Shown in pieces: positions 52,831 through 61,867 of a stretch of DNA of 64,000 bases; position 1 is the first letter of the stretch, and each line of letters opens with the position of its first letter. Source of the stretch: an uncultured Eubacterium sp. (GTDB lineage Bacteria; Bacillota; Clostridia; Lachnospirales; Lachnospiraceae). The notes beneath the pieces are model-generated. The model was not told the origin of the DNA and ran no database searches. It was given only the letters and a program-made list of their open reading frames with translations. Where the stretch lies: positions 186,001 to 250,000 of the forward strand of contig CAJTMV010000001.1 of the NCBI GenBank assembly GCA_910577225.1, given 5' to 3'. The position numbers and the translations under genes are program-made.

Positions 52831-54111
52831 CTATCTGTATTCGTAGTTCATATCTTTTAAAATGTCAAAACAGTCGAACGTCGCAAAATAATCTTTTGGC
52901 GTCTGCGCACGACGAATCAGCGTCGGCGTGCCATCTTCCTGAAGCAGTACTTCTGCGGACCAGAGTCTGCCGTTGTAGTTATATCCCATTGCAAAGCCAT
53001 GCGCTCCGGTATCATGAATCACAAGCAGATCGCCGATTCCGATTTCCGGCAGCATACGATCGACTGCAAATTTGTCATTATTTTCACATAAAGAACCGAC
53101 AATGTCGTATTTATGATCACATGGCTGGTTCTCTTTTCCCATGACCGTAATATGATGATACGCTCCATACATCGCCGGCCGCATCAGGTTTGCCGCACAT
53201 GCATCGACGCCGATGTATTCTTTGTACGTATGCTTCTCATGTACGGCTGTCGTTACGAGACAGCCGTACGGTCCTGTCATAAAACGTCCCATTTCCGTAT
53301 AAATGGCCGTATCCTGCAGTCCTGCCGGCACAAGTATTTCATCAAAGACTTTGTGCACGCCCTGACCGATTGCACGGATATCGTTTGGTTCTTCTTCCGG
53401 TCTGTATGCGACGCCTACCCCGCCGGACAGATTAATAAAATCGATCGTAATGCCCAGTTTTTCTTTGATTTCTACTGCAAGCTCAAACAGCGTCCGTGCC
53501 AGCGCCGGATAATAATCGTTGGTAACCGTATTGCTGACGAGAAACGAGTGCAGACCAAATCGTTTTGCGCCTTTCTGTTTTAAGATCTTATAGCCTTCCA
53601 GGAGCTGCTCTTTTGTAAATCCGTACTTTGCATCCTGCGGATTGTCCATAATGCCGTTACTGACTTTATAGACCCCGCCCGGATTGTAACGACAGCTGAT
53701 CGTTTCAGGTATTTTTCCGATTGCACGTTCCAAAAAATCGATGTGCGTAATATCGTCCAGATTAATAATCGCGCCAAGCCGGTCTGCAAACTGAAATTCC
53801 TGCGGCGGCGTTTCATTCGAAGAAAACATAATATTTTCTCCCCGGATTCCAAGCGCGTCGGAAAGCATCAGCTCTGTCATGGAAGAACAGTCGCACCCAC
53901 ATCCGTATTCTTTTAATATTTTTATAATAAACGGATTCGGTTCCGCCTTGACCGCAAAATATTCACGATATCCCCGATTCCAGGAAAATGCTTCTCTGAC
54001 TGCCTGCGCATTCGCACGGATTCCTTTTTCGTCATACAAATGAAACGGTGTTGGAAATTGCTTTACAATTTCTCTAAGCTGTTCGTTTGTTACAAATGGT
54101 TCCTTTTTCAT
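52831..54111 (-). CDS. lysA: Diaminopimelate decarboxylase
   Basis: A 426-residue fold III PLP enzyme converting meso-diaminopimelate to lysine. YFAVKAEPNP places the PLP Lys at 55; GCGCDCSSMTEL and FINLSGGVGVAYRPEE hold cofactor-binding residues; the C-terminal barrel has GSLCENNDK with the conserved Cys, and HDTGAHGFAMGYNYNGRLW. The length and motifs fit LysA, though other group IV decarboxylases (carboxynorspermidine type) share them. GGAG precedes the ATG. It stands alone between two terminator regions. Confidence 0.9.
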   Translation of the reverse strand: MKKEPFVTNEQLREIVKQFPTPFHLYDEKGIRANAQAVREAFSWNRGYREYFAVKAEPNPFIIKILKEYGCGCDCSSMTELMLSDALGIRGENIMFSSNETPPQEFQFADRLGAIINLDDITHIDFLERAIGKIPETISCRYNPGGVYKVSNGIMDNPQDAKYGFTKEQLLEGYKILKQKGAKRFGLHSFLVSNTVTNDYYPALARTLFELAVEIKEKLGITIDFINLSGGVGVAYRPEEEPNDIRAIGQGVHKVFDEILVPAGLQDTAIYTEMGRFMTGPYGCLVTTAVHEKHTYKEYIGVDACAANLMRPAMYGAYHHITVMGKENQPCDHKYDIVGSLCENNDKFAVDRMLPEIGIGDLLVIHDTGAHGFAMGYNYNGRLWSAEVLLQEDGTPTLIRRAQTPKDYFATFDCFDILKDMNYEYR

Positions 54112-54297
54112 GTCGTTCTTTTCTCCTTTATCTTAAACTGTTGCTAACGGTTCCGATCCCTTATCTGTTACAGCCGGGATAACTATTTTCGATATCACTC
54201 TACAACAGCGATTGTAAAAAATCAAGTATTTTCTGACATGAATTGCAGCAAATCCAGGTCGCTGACAGCCTCTGAGACAGTACCTGCATGCATCTCT

Positions 54298-57200
54298 TTA
54301 CCGGCCTTCGCTCATCTTCTGATACGCTTTGAGACGACACCCTGCATCCTGTTCCGCTTTTTCAAACAGCTGCTGCGCATGTTCCGGAAACTGGCGGGCA
54401 AGTGCGGAATATCGTACCTGACCCATTAAAAATTCTTTAAAATCGCCAGTCGGATCTTTGGAATCCAGAGTAAACGGCTGTTTCCCCTCTTTGACCAGAT
54501 CCGGATGGTAACGATACAGGTGCCAGTATCCTGCCTGCACTGCCTTCGCCATGTTTTCCATGCTCTTACCCATACCCGTCTTTAATCCGTGGCTGATACA
54601 TGGCGCGTAAGCGATAATGATCGACGGCCCTTTGTAGCTTTCCGCTTCGCGAATTGCTTTGAGCGTCTGATTTTTATCGGCTCCCATGGCAACCTGCGCG
54701 ACATAGATATTGCCATACGTCATCATCATCCTGCCAAGATCTTTTTTGCCCGATTTCTTACCGGATGCGGCAAACTTTGCAACCGCAGCCGCTGGTGTAG
54801 ACTTGGATGCCTGTCCTCCGGTATTGGAATAGATCTCCGTATCAAATACAAGCACATTCACATCTTCTCCGGATGCAAGTACCTGGTCCAGACCGCCATA
54901 ACCGATATCATAAGCCCATCCGTCTCCGCCGATCATCCAGATAGAACGCTTGATCAGATAATCCCTGTTTTTATTTATTTCCTTTAACAGACGCAGCGTC
55001 TCTGGTTCTGCGTGAAACGCCTGTTCATCCATAAGCACGCTGTCCAGTACTTCCTGCACCTCTTCTGCAGCCTCCCTGGACGCATCGCCTTCTTCCCGGA
55101 CCTGTATCCAGTGACTGAACGCATCGTACAACATCGGCGCAGATGTCTCCAGTCCGCTATCGATCAGCTGTTTCATATTGTGCTCCATGCCATCCCGAAT
55201 CTGACGCACGCCCAGATACATTCCATACCCATATTCCGCGTTATCTTCAAACAAAGAGTTTGCCCACGAAGGTCCGTGTCCATTATGATCACACGTATAA
55301 GCAGTCGTTGGTGCAGAAGCTCCCCAGATAGACGAACATCCGGTTGCATTCGCGATCATCATACGGTCGCCGAACAGCTGCGTGATCAGCTTAATATAAG
55401 CCGGCTCTCCACAGCCTGCGCACGCGCCTGAAAATTCCATCAGAGGCTGCTTAAACTGACTGTCCTTGACCGTTCTGCCTTCAAACAGATCTCCCCTGGC
55501 CTGAACTTTTTGAACGGCATAGCTCCAGTTCGGTACCTGCTCCGCCGTCTGTGTAGACAGTTTTTTCATAACAAGCGCCTTCGGCTGTGCCGGACAGACA
55601 TCTGCACAGTTTCCGCAGCCGGTACAGTCCATCGTACTGATCTGAATACGAAACTCATAGTTTTCCAATCCCATTCCTTTCGCCTTCTGCGTCAGAAACG
55701 CTTTTGGAGCCGCAGCCTTTTCCTCCGCGGTTAAAAGAAATGGCCGTACGCACGAATGCGGACAGATATACGAACACTGATTGCACTGAATACAGGTATC
55801 TACGTTCCATTCCGGAACATTCACCGCAATTCCCCGCTTTTCATACGCAGACGTCCCATTCGGAAACGTTCCGTCCTCAATCCCGCGAAACGCGCTGACC
55901 GGCAGCCAGTCTCCTTCCTGACGATTCATCGGCCGCATGATCTGCGCAACAAATTCCGGCTCTTTGACGCCGTCTGTTTCCTGTTTCTTTTCTTCTTCAG
56001 TAAACTGTTTCCAGTGTTCCGGAATCTGTATTTTCACCAGATCGGTAAATCCATGTTCGATCGCCTCATGGTTCATCTGCACAATCTTCTCGCCCTTTTT
56101 TCCATAGGCTTTTTGTACCGCGTCCTTTAGATATTGTTTGGCCTCCTCCTGGGGCAGAATATTAGCCAGCTTAAAAAAAGCTCCCTGCATAATCATATTG
56201 ATCCGGTTCCCAAGTCCGATTTCTTCTGCCAGACGGACTGCGTTCACACAGTAAAAATCAATTTCTTTTTCCGCCAGCTCGCGCATCATTTTTTTTGGCA
56301 GATGATCTTCCAGCTCCCCGCTTTCCCACATACAGTTCAGTACAAACGTCCCGCCCTGTTTTAATCCGTGCAGCAGATCGTAGCTGTTTACAAAGGACTG
56401 GTTATGACATGCGATATAATCCGCCTCATCGATCAGATACGCCGACCGGATCGGCTGGCTGCCAAATCTTAAGTGAGACGTTGTCAGTCCGCCCGACTTT
56501 TTGGAATCATAGGCAAAATACGCCTGCACATACTGACGGGTATGCTCCCCGATAATTTTAACCGCCTGCTTATTCGCGCCGACCGTGCCATCCGAGCCCA
56601 GTCCCCAGAACTTACAACGGACCGTTCCCTCTTTCGCGGTAATAATTTTTTCTGCAGGCGGAAGCGACGTATGTGTTACGTCATCTTCAATTCCAACGGT
56701 AAATCCGGATTTCGGCTGCGGGCCTTTCAGATAATCAAATACGGCTTTGATATCGGCAGGCGTCGTATCTTTGGAGCCGAGACCAAAACGTCCGCCGATA
56801 ATCAAAGGCGCATGCTCTTTCCCATAAAACTTCTCATAAAAGCAGTTTCTGACATCCAGATACAGCGGTTCGCCGGGCGCCCCCGGCTCTTTGGTACGGT
56901 CTAAGACTGCAATCCGCTCTACCGTCTGCGGAATTACGTTTAACAGATGTTTTGCAGAAAACGGCCGGAACAGGTGCACTTTTACAAGCCCGTACTTTTC
57001 TCCCTGCGCATTAAAATAGTCGACCGTCTCTTCGATCGTACCGCAGACCGATCCCATCGCTATGATCACATGTGTTGCGTCCTGCGCGCCGTAGTATTGA
57101 AACAGACCGTATTCTCTTCCTGTCAGTCTGTGCATCTGTGTCATATAATCTTCTACAATTGGAACAATTCTTTCATAAAAAGGATTGCACGCTTCCCGCG

Positions 57201-57882
57201 TCTGAAAATAAATATCCGGGTTTTGTGCCGTACCTCTCGTTACCGGATGATTCGGTGATAACGCACGGTCCCTGAATTCCTGCAGCGCTTTTTGATCGAG
57301 CAGACTGCCCATATCTTCATACGATAGCGCTTCGATCTTTTGTACCTCATGCGAAGTACGAAACCCGTCAAAGAAATGAATAAACGGAAGCCGCCCCTTT
57401 ATAGCGGCAAGATGTGCGACAGGAGCCAGATCTGCGACTTCCTGTACCGAGCCAGACGCCAGCATTACACAGCCGGTCTGCCTTGCAGCCATCACGTCCT
57501 GATGATCGCCGAAAATATTCAGAGCCTGCGCCGCAATCGAACGGGCACTGACATGAAAGACTCCCGGCAGCAGCTCTCCGGCTGTTTTATACATATTGGG
57601 AATCATTAACAGCAATCCCTGAGACGCCGTAAACGTCGTCGTCAGCGCGCCCGCCTGCAGCGAGCCGTGAAACGCGCCTGCAGCGCCTGCTTCTGACTGC
57701 AGTTGCGCTACTTTTACCGTCTGGCCAAAAATATTTTTTCTGCCGTTGGCCGCCCATTCGTCTACCACTTCGGCCATTGTGGAAGACGGCGTAATCGGGT
57801 AAATGGCCGCTACGTCTGTAAATGCATATGCTGCATATGCCGCTGCCGTATTGCCATCCACCGTCATCGTAATTTTTCCCAT
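54298..57882 (-). CDS. nifJ: Pyruvate:ferredoxin (flavodoxin) oxidoreductase
   Basis: A 1194-residue single-chain PFOR that converts pyruvate and CoA to acetyl-CoA, CO2 and reduced ferredoxin, the main pyruvate route in anaerobes. Domains run in the usual order: pyrimidine-binding domain (YPITPSSTMAE near 30), the II domain, the gamma domain, a two-[4Fe-4S] ferredoxin domain (CIQCNQCSYICPHSC near 695; CTGCGNCADVCP near 750), and the C-terminal TPP domain (SGACAGCGEPAYIKL, GDGWAYDIGYGGLDQ). A further Cys pair binds the proximal cluster. AAGGAGG precedes the ATG. A DUF3787 gene lies 12 bp upstream in the same transcript. Confidence 0.98.
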   Translation of the reverse strand: MGKITMTVDGNTAAAYAAYAFTDVAAIYPITPSSTMAEVVDEWAANGRKNIFGQTVKVAQLQSEAGAAGAFHGSLQAGALTTTFTASQGLLLMIPNMYKTAGELLPGVFHVSARSIAAQALNIFGDHQDVMAARQTGCVMLASGSVQEVADLAPVAHLAAIKGRLPFIHFFDGFRTSHEVQKIEALSYEDMGSLLDQKALQEFRDRALSPNHPVTRGTAQNPDIYFQTREACNPFYERIVPIVEDYMTQMHRLTGREYGLFQYYGAQDATHVIIAMGSVCGTIEETVDYFNAQGEKYGLVKVHLFRPFSAKHLLNVIPQTVERIAVLDRTKEPGAPGEPLYLDVRNCFYEKFYGKEHAPLIIGGRFGLGSKDTTPADIKAVFDYLKGPQPKSGFTVGIEDDVTHTSLPPAEKIITAKEGTVRCKFWGLGSDGTVGANKQAVKIIGEHTRQYVQAYFAYDSKKSGGLTTSHLRFGSQPIRSAYLIDEADYIACHNQSFVNSYDLLHGLKQGGTFVLNCMWESGELEDHLPKKMMRELAEKEIDFYCVNAVRLAEEIGLGNRINMIMQGAFFKLANILPQEEAKQYLKDAVQKAYGKKGEKIVQMNHEAIEHGFTDLVKIQIPEHWKQFTEEEKKQETDGVKEPEFVAQIMRPMNRQEGDWLPVSAFRGIEDGTFPNGTSAYEKRGIAVNVPEWNVDTCIQCNQCSYICPHSCVRPFLLTAEEKAAAPKAFLTQKAKGMGLENYEFRIQISTMDCTGCGNCADVCPAQPKALVMKKLSTQTAEQVPNWSYAVQKVQARGDLFEGRTVKDSQFKQPLMEFSGACAGCGEPAYIKLITQLFGDRMMIANATGCSSIWGASAPTTAYTCDHNGHGPSWANSLFEDNAEYGYGMYLGVRQIRDGMEHNMKQLIDSGLETSAPMLYDAFSHWIQVREEGDASREAAEEVQEVLDSVLMDEQAFHAEPETLRLLKEINKNRDYLIKRSIWMIGGDGWAYDIGYGGLDQVLASGEDVNVLVFDTEIYSNTGGQASKSTPAAAVAKFAASGKKSGKKDLGRMMMTYGNIYVAQVAMGADKNQTLKAIREAESYKGPSIIIAYAPCISHGLKTGMGKSMENMAKAVQAGYWHLYRYHPDLVKEGKQPFTLDSKDPTGDFKEFLMGQVRYSALARQFPEHAQQLFEKAEQDAGCRLKAYQKMSEGR

Positions 57883-57894
57883 ACCGTCTCCTCC

Positions 57895-58089
57895 TTACAA
57901 TCTGCTGCCATCGTCAACCCATTCCTTGGCATATTCGACAGCGCTTGTCTTTGGAATGGACACGTTGGATTTTGGAGCGTGATGGTCGGTACCTGCCCAG
58001 GCTGCAGTGGACTGGCTGTCAGACTGGGATGTTTTGTCCAGACGCTGATTTGCAGCGCCGGTCAATGGCTGGCTTTTTTTGTGATTCAT
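57895..58089 (-). CDS. DUF3787-family spore surface-type protein (CDIF630_02480-like)
   Basis: A 64-residue soluble peptide, hydrophilic at the N-terminus. The pattern TAAWA (about 28-32), then SNVSIP, then AKEWVDDGSRL at the C-terminus matches DUF3787 as I remember it; clostridial members are annotated as spore surface proteins. AGGAGG precedes the ATG at 58089. It ends 12 bp before nifJ, so the two are probably cotranscribed, an unexpected pairing of a spore protein with a central metabolic enzyme. Confidence 0.75.
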   Translation of the reverse strand: MNHKKSQPLTGAANQRLDKTSQSDSQSTAAWAGTDHHAPKSNVSIPKTSAVEYAKEWVDDGSRL

Positions 58090-58135
58090 GGAAACATTCC
58101 TCCTGTATCATGCGGCGTGTATTTCTTTTTCTGTC

Positions 58136-58161
58136 ACAGGCAGACCAGCCGGTCTGCCTGT
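58136..58161. other. 11-bp perfect hairpin between metY and the DUF3787 gene
   Basis: ACAGGCAGACC, loop AGCC, GGTCTGCCTGT. No T run follows on the minus strand, so it is a weak terminator at best. It lies in the 213-bp spacer that should also hold the promoter of the DUF3787-nifJ genes. Confidence 0.6.
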
Positions 58162-58302
58162 CTGTGTCTGTATCAGTCGCTGGAAATACACGATGCATAT
58201 TCATTGTTTTAGATTGGTACTACTGCATATAGCTTAACCAATACCGGAATGTTTATACTTTTTATGTGGATATTCTTTTATCTTACTATTTTTATGGAAT
58301 GA

Positions 58303-59586
58303 TCAGATACTCTCTAACGCCTGCGCCAGATCTGCGATCAGATCCTCCTTATTTTCCAGTCCGCAGGACATCCGGACCAGTCCGGCCGGTATGCCGGCTT
58401 CTGCCAGCTGTGTATCGTTCATCTGACGATGCGTGGACGTTGCCGGATTCAGACAGCAGGTTCTGGCGTCGGCCACATGTGTCTCGATCGCAGCCAGCTT
58501 CAAATGTTTCATAAATGTCTCTGCAGCCGCCCTGCCTCCTTTTAACTCAAACGACACGACGCCGCAGCCTCCGTTCGGCAGGTACTTCTGCGCCAGATCA
58601 TAGTATTTATCGCCTTTCAGTCCCGGATAGCTCACAGAAGCAACCTGCGGATGCTTTTGCAGCCATTCGGCCACTGCCTGTCCGTTTTCTACGTGCCGCG
58701 GCATACGCACATGCAGAGATTCCAGTCCAAGATTTAACAGAAACGCATGCTGCGGGGACTGAATACATCCAAAGTCACGCATCAGCTGAGCCGTACATTT
58801 TGTAATAAAGGCCCCTTCTTTTCCAAACTTCTCTGTGTACGTAATACCATGATACGATTCGTCCGGCGTACACAGACCCGGATATTTATCTGCATGAGCC
58901 ATCCAGTCAAATTTGCCGGAATCCACAATTGCACCGCCGACTGCGGCCCCGTGACCATCCATATATTTGGTCGTGGAATGCGTAACAATATCTGCGCCCC
59001 ATTCCATTGGCCGGCAGTTCACAGGCGTCGGGAACGTATTATCTACAATCAGCGGTACTCCATGCGCATGCGCCGCCTGTGCAAATTTTTCAATATCCAG
59101 CACAGTCAGAGCCGGATTGGCAATCGTCTCTCCGAATACGGCTCTTGTATTTTGCCGAAATGCCGCATGCAGCTCTTCCTCACTGCAGTCCGGCGATACA
59201 AATGTGACCTCGATCCCCATTCTGGCCATGGTAACAGAAATCAGGTTAAACGTTCCGCCATAAATAGAAGAAGAAGCTACGATATGACTGCCGCACTCAC
59301 AAATATTAAACAGCGCAAAAAAGTTTGCCGCCTGGCCGGAAGATGTCAGCATTGCCGCCGTACCGCCCTCCAGCGCCGCAATCTTAGCTGCCACGTAATC
59401 GTTCGTTGGATTCTGCAGACGTGTGTAAAAATATCCTGAATCTTCCAGATCAAACAGTTTTCCCATATCCTCGCTTGTATCATATTTAAATGTGGTAGAC
59501 TGGACAATCGGTATCTGGCGCGGTTCCCCGTTTCCCGGCGTATAGCCGGCCTGTACACATTTGGTATCGATCTTATATTCGCTCAT
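58303..59586 (-). CDS. metY: O-acetylhomoserine sulfhydrylase (aminocarboxypropyltransferase)
   Basis: A 427-residue Cys/Met-metabolism PLP enzyme that forms homocysteine from O-acetylhomoserine and sulfide. The ATG at 59586 follows GGGAG. YTRLQNPTN (about 54-62), SSGQAANFF, DNTFPTPVNCRP and THSTTKYMDGHG (PLP Lys207) are typical of MetY; DARTCCLNPATSTHRQM is the C-terminal MetY signature. It lies 45 bp after the citrate synthase gene on the same strand and may be cotranscribed with it. Confidence 0.95.
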   Translation of the reverse strand: MSEYKIDTKCVQAGYTPGNGEPRQIPIVQSTTFKYDTSEDMGKLFDLEDSGYFYTRLQNPTNDYVAAKIAALEGGTAAMLTSSGQAANFFALFNICECGSHIVASSSIYGGTFNLISVTMARMGIEVTFVSPDCSEEELHAAFRQNTRAVFGETIANPALTVLDIEKFAQAAHAHGVPLIVDNTFPTPVNCRPMEWGADIVTHSTTKYMDGHGAAVGGAIVDSGKFDWMAHADKYPGLCTPDESYHGITYTEKFGKEGAFITKCTAQLMRDFGCIQSPQHAFLLNLGLESLHVRMPRHVENGQAVAEWLQKHPQVASVSYPGLKGDKYYDLAQKYLPNGGCGVVSFELKGGRAAAETFMKHLKLAAIETHVADARTCCLNPATSTHRQMNDTQLAEAGIPAGLVRMSCGLENKEDLIADLAQALESI

Positions 59587-59631
59587 CGTTAACTCCCTTT
59601 CCATCGTTATGTTTTCTGTCAGTTATTTGTT

Positions 59632-60945
59632 TTATCTTTTTTCCATTACGCTCATATACGCCGGACGGATAATCTTATCCGTACAAATCAGTTCCTCTAT
59701 GCGGTGCGCGCTCCATCCGACAATTCTTGCCACTGCAAACATCGCCGTGTACAGTTCCTGTGGAATACCAAGCATCTCATATACAAATCCACTGTAAAAA
59801 TCTACATTCGGACTGACATCCTTATTCCGGTTGCGTTTATTCCCAATCAGAACCGGCGCCAGCTCCTCGATCCCCTGATACAGCATCATATCCTGCTGTC
59901 TGCCCTTTGCCTGCGCCAGTCGTTCCACGTAACGCTTAAACACGCGTTCCCTTGGGTCAGATTTTGTATATACAGCATGTCCCATACCATATATCAGCTT
60001 TTTCCCATCGAAGGCTTCTCCGTCTAAAATCTTTGTTAAATAGGCCGCCAGCTCCTCTTTGTCTGTATAATCTTTGACATGTGCCCGAATATCCGCGATC
60101 ATTTCCATCACTTTTATATTTGCGCCGCCATGCTTCGGTCCTTTCAGGGAAGACATCGCAGCCGCAATCGTAGAATAAGTATCCGAACCAGAAGAAGATA
60201 CGACTCTCGTGGTAAATGTGGAATTGTTCCCGCCGCCATGCTCCATATGCAGGATAAGCGCCGTATCCAGCACTTTTGCTTCCACAGGCAGATACTGCCG
60301 GTCCGGCCGCAGCATCAGCAGTATATTTTCCGCCGCGGACAATGACGGATCCGGATTATGGATAATCATACTGGACTGATTGACATAATAATTGTATGCA
60401 TTGTACCCGTAGACCGCCAGCGCCGGAAACTGACTGATCAGCTGAATACACTGGCGCAGACTGTTCTGCACGCTTGTATCCATTGCATGGTCATCGTAGG
60501 ACGCCAGCATCAGAATACTTCTTGTCATCGTATTCATAATATCTGCACCCGGCTTTTTCATAATGACATCTCTTGTAAAATTTGTCGGCAGTACGCGGTT
60601 TTGTGCAATTAACTGTGCAAATTCCTGATATTCGGTTTCGGACGGCATTTCTCCCATTAATAGCAGATAGGCTATCTTTTCAAAGCCAAACTCTTCCTCG
60701 CCCAGTCCGCGGATCAACTCTTCCACCCGATACCCGCGATACCATAACTCGCCGTCACATGGTATTTTCTGCCTGTTTTCTATTTTGGACGACACAATTT
60801 TCGATATCCGCGTCAGTCCGGTCAGCACGCCGTTTCCATTTTCATCACGCAGACCAAGGTTTACTCCATATTCCTCATAAAGCCTTGGTGAAATCATATC
60901 GTTTCTGCGACAGACTTCCTCCTGTCTGGCGATATACTCATTCAT
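59632..60945 (-). CDS. gltA: Citrate synthase
   Basis: A 437-residue enzyme condensing acetyl-CoA with oxaloacetate, here likely feeding glutamate synthesis. Catalytic residues are His236 (MEHGGGNNSTFT), His323 (GMGHAVYTKSDPR) and Asp382 (SPNVDFYSG). An N-terminal extension of about 60 residues precedes the core. The ATG at 60945 overlaps the stop of the MarR-type gene by 8 bp and has AGGGA upstream; longer frames from a TTG at 60987 are less likely. Coupling to a MarR regulator and to metY points to coordinated amino-acid precursor control. Confidence 0.95.
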   Translation of the reverse strand: MNEYIARQEEVCRRNDMISPRLYEEYGVNLGLRDENGNGVLTGLTRISKIVSSKIENRQKIPCDGELWYRGYRVEELIRGLGEEEFGFEKIAYLLLMGEMPSETEYQEFAQLIAQNRVLPTNFTRDVIMKKPGADIMNTMTRSILMLASYDDHAMDTSVQNSLRQCIQLISQFPALAVYGYNAYNYYVNQSSMIIHNPDPSLSAAENILLMLRPDRQYLPVEAKVLDTALILHMEHGGGNNSTFTTRVVSSSGSDTYSTIAAAMSSLKGPKHGGANIKVMEMIADIRAHVKDYTDKEELAAYLTKILDGEAFDGKKLIYGMGHAVYTKSDPRERVFKRYVERLAQAKGRQQDMMLYQGIEELAPVLIGNKRNRNKDVSPNVDFYSGFVYEMLGIPQELYTAMFAVARIVGWSAHRIEELICTDKIIRPAYMSVMEKR

Positions 60946-61471
60946 CTGTTCCCTGTTCTTCAATCGCACCGACCTCCATTTCTTCAAATTCTGTACTCAT
61001 CACCGTCTCCAGCTGCTTCATCAGCTGCAGCAGATGAAGCAGATTTTCCCTGCCGTAGCTCGTAATGACTCTGCCATAATACTTTTTTAACGCCTCTTCT
61101 TCTTCCTGCAGCATCCTGCTGCCAGCTTCTGTAATCGTGACATATGTACCCTCGCTTCCGTCGCCGTCGTGAGACCAGGCAACAAGGCCGCGCTCCTGCA
61201 GCGTTTTTACCATCCGGGAAGTCTGACGAACCGAACGCTGCATTTTATCCGCAATATCTTTTAAATAGGTTCTTCCCGCGTAAATATCGTCCGTCTGTTC
61301 ACTTTCTTTAATAATATGCATTGCCAGATATTCCGGTATGCTCAGCTTCTGAAAAAAACTGCGAATTTTATCATTATTCAGCAAATATTTATGATAAGTC
61401 AGCTCATGCGACAGTTTCCCAATATCGGACTCTGCAATTTCCTGTCTGCTATTTTTTTCAATTTCTCCCAT
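60938..61471 (-). CDS. MarR-family transcriptional regulator
   Basis: A 177-residue winged-helix regulator. The DNA-binding region spans about 65-120: DIADKMQRSVRQTSRMVKTL is the recognition helix area, and SEGTYVTITEAGSRML the wing. The N-terminal 50 residues and C-terminal 40 are helical dimerisation parts. AAGGAGG lies six bases before the ATG at 61471. It overlaps citrate synthase, so the regulator probably controls that gene and itself; two TCTGATTT direct repeats lie between the -35 and -10 of the proximal promoter. A long upstream region carries a second promoter and a CIRCE-like palindrome. Confidence 0.9.
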   Translation of the reverse strand: MGEIEKNSRQEIAESDIGKLSHELTYHKYLLNNDKIRSFFQKLSIPEYLAMHIIKESEQTDDIYAGRTYLKDIADKMQRSVRQTSRMVKTLQERGLVAWSHDGDGSEGTYVTITEAGSRMLQEEEEALKKYYGRVITSYGRENLLHLLQLMKQLETVMSTEFEEMEVGAIEEQGTDE

Positions 61472-61508
61472 CAAATTCCTCCTTTTACAAAAATAAACTG
61501 ATCGTCTT

Positions 61509-61538
61509 ATAATACTATCTGATTTCGTCTGATTTGAA
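61509..61538 (-). promoter_or_regulatory. Proximal MarR-gene promoter with direct repeats in the spacer
   Basis: Minus-strand TTCAAA (61533-61538), 18 bases, TATTAT (61509-61514). TCTGATTT occurs on the plus strand at 61518-61525 and 61528-61535, within the spacer, a position suited to autorepression. Confidence 0.6.
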
Positions 61539-61638
61539 TTTGCTATGCAGATTAGAGCGTATACGAAAAGGCTGAAATCATCTATACTTAGAACATCAAA
61601 GAATACTGAAATTCACTCAGGCAGCAAACGTACACTTG

Positions 61639-61665
61639 TTAGCACTCCATCGCTACGAGTGCCAG
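61639..61665. promoter_or_regulatory. CIRCE-like operator (HrcA-type)
   Basis: TTAGCACTC, nine bases, GAGTGCCAG. The CIRCE consensus is TTAGCACTC-N9-GAGTGCTAA, so the left arm is perfect and the right arm has two mismatches. It lies about 80 bp downstream of the strong leftward promoter at 61746-61773. Confidence 0.55.
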
Positions 61666-61745
61666 CGTCAGGTGAAAAAAATATGCTTCTGACCGGGAAG
61701 CATGATACGCCATTCATGAATCTGCCTGAATTTTTATATTTTTTA

Positions 61746-61773
61746 ATTATAAAGTAATTTTCTCAGATGTCAA
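61746..61773 (-). promoter_or_regulatory. Consensus promoter upstream of the CIRCE-like site
   Basis: Minus-strand TTGACA (61768-61773), 16 bases, TATAAT (61746-61751): both boxes perfect. It points toward the MarR-citrate synthase genes. Confidence 0.75.
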
Positions 61774-61867
61774 TAGATTTTATACTTTTTTTACAAACAG
61801 CAACGGTATGTAATAAGGTATCCGGAGACGCCGGTGCCGTCTGCATCCTCCGGCGCCCATCCGCTTC

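Larger units (their letters stand above)
61472..61867. other. Structured upstream region of the MarR-citrate synthase operon
   Basis: These 396 bp hold two leftward promoters (61509-61538 and 61746-61773), a CIRCE-like palindrome (61639-61665), a hairpin ATGCTTC/GAAGCAT (61683-61703) and an enclosing pair TCAGGCAG/CTGCCTGA (61617-61624, 61722-61729), which together would fold as a three-way junction. A 34-codon leftward frame (61615-61719) starts ATG but has no good ribosome site. Confidence 0.55.

Noticed and set aside
61615..61719. 34-codon leftward frame (MNGVSCFPVRS start) as a gene
   Set aside because: It has no good ribosome site and lies wholly inside the palindromic CIRCE-like structure. 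Similar short translations may arise from a dispersed intergenic repeat.
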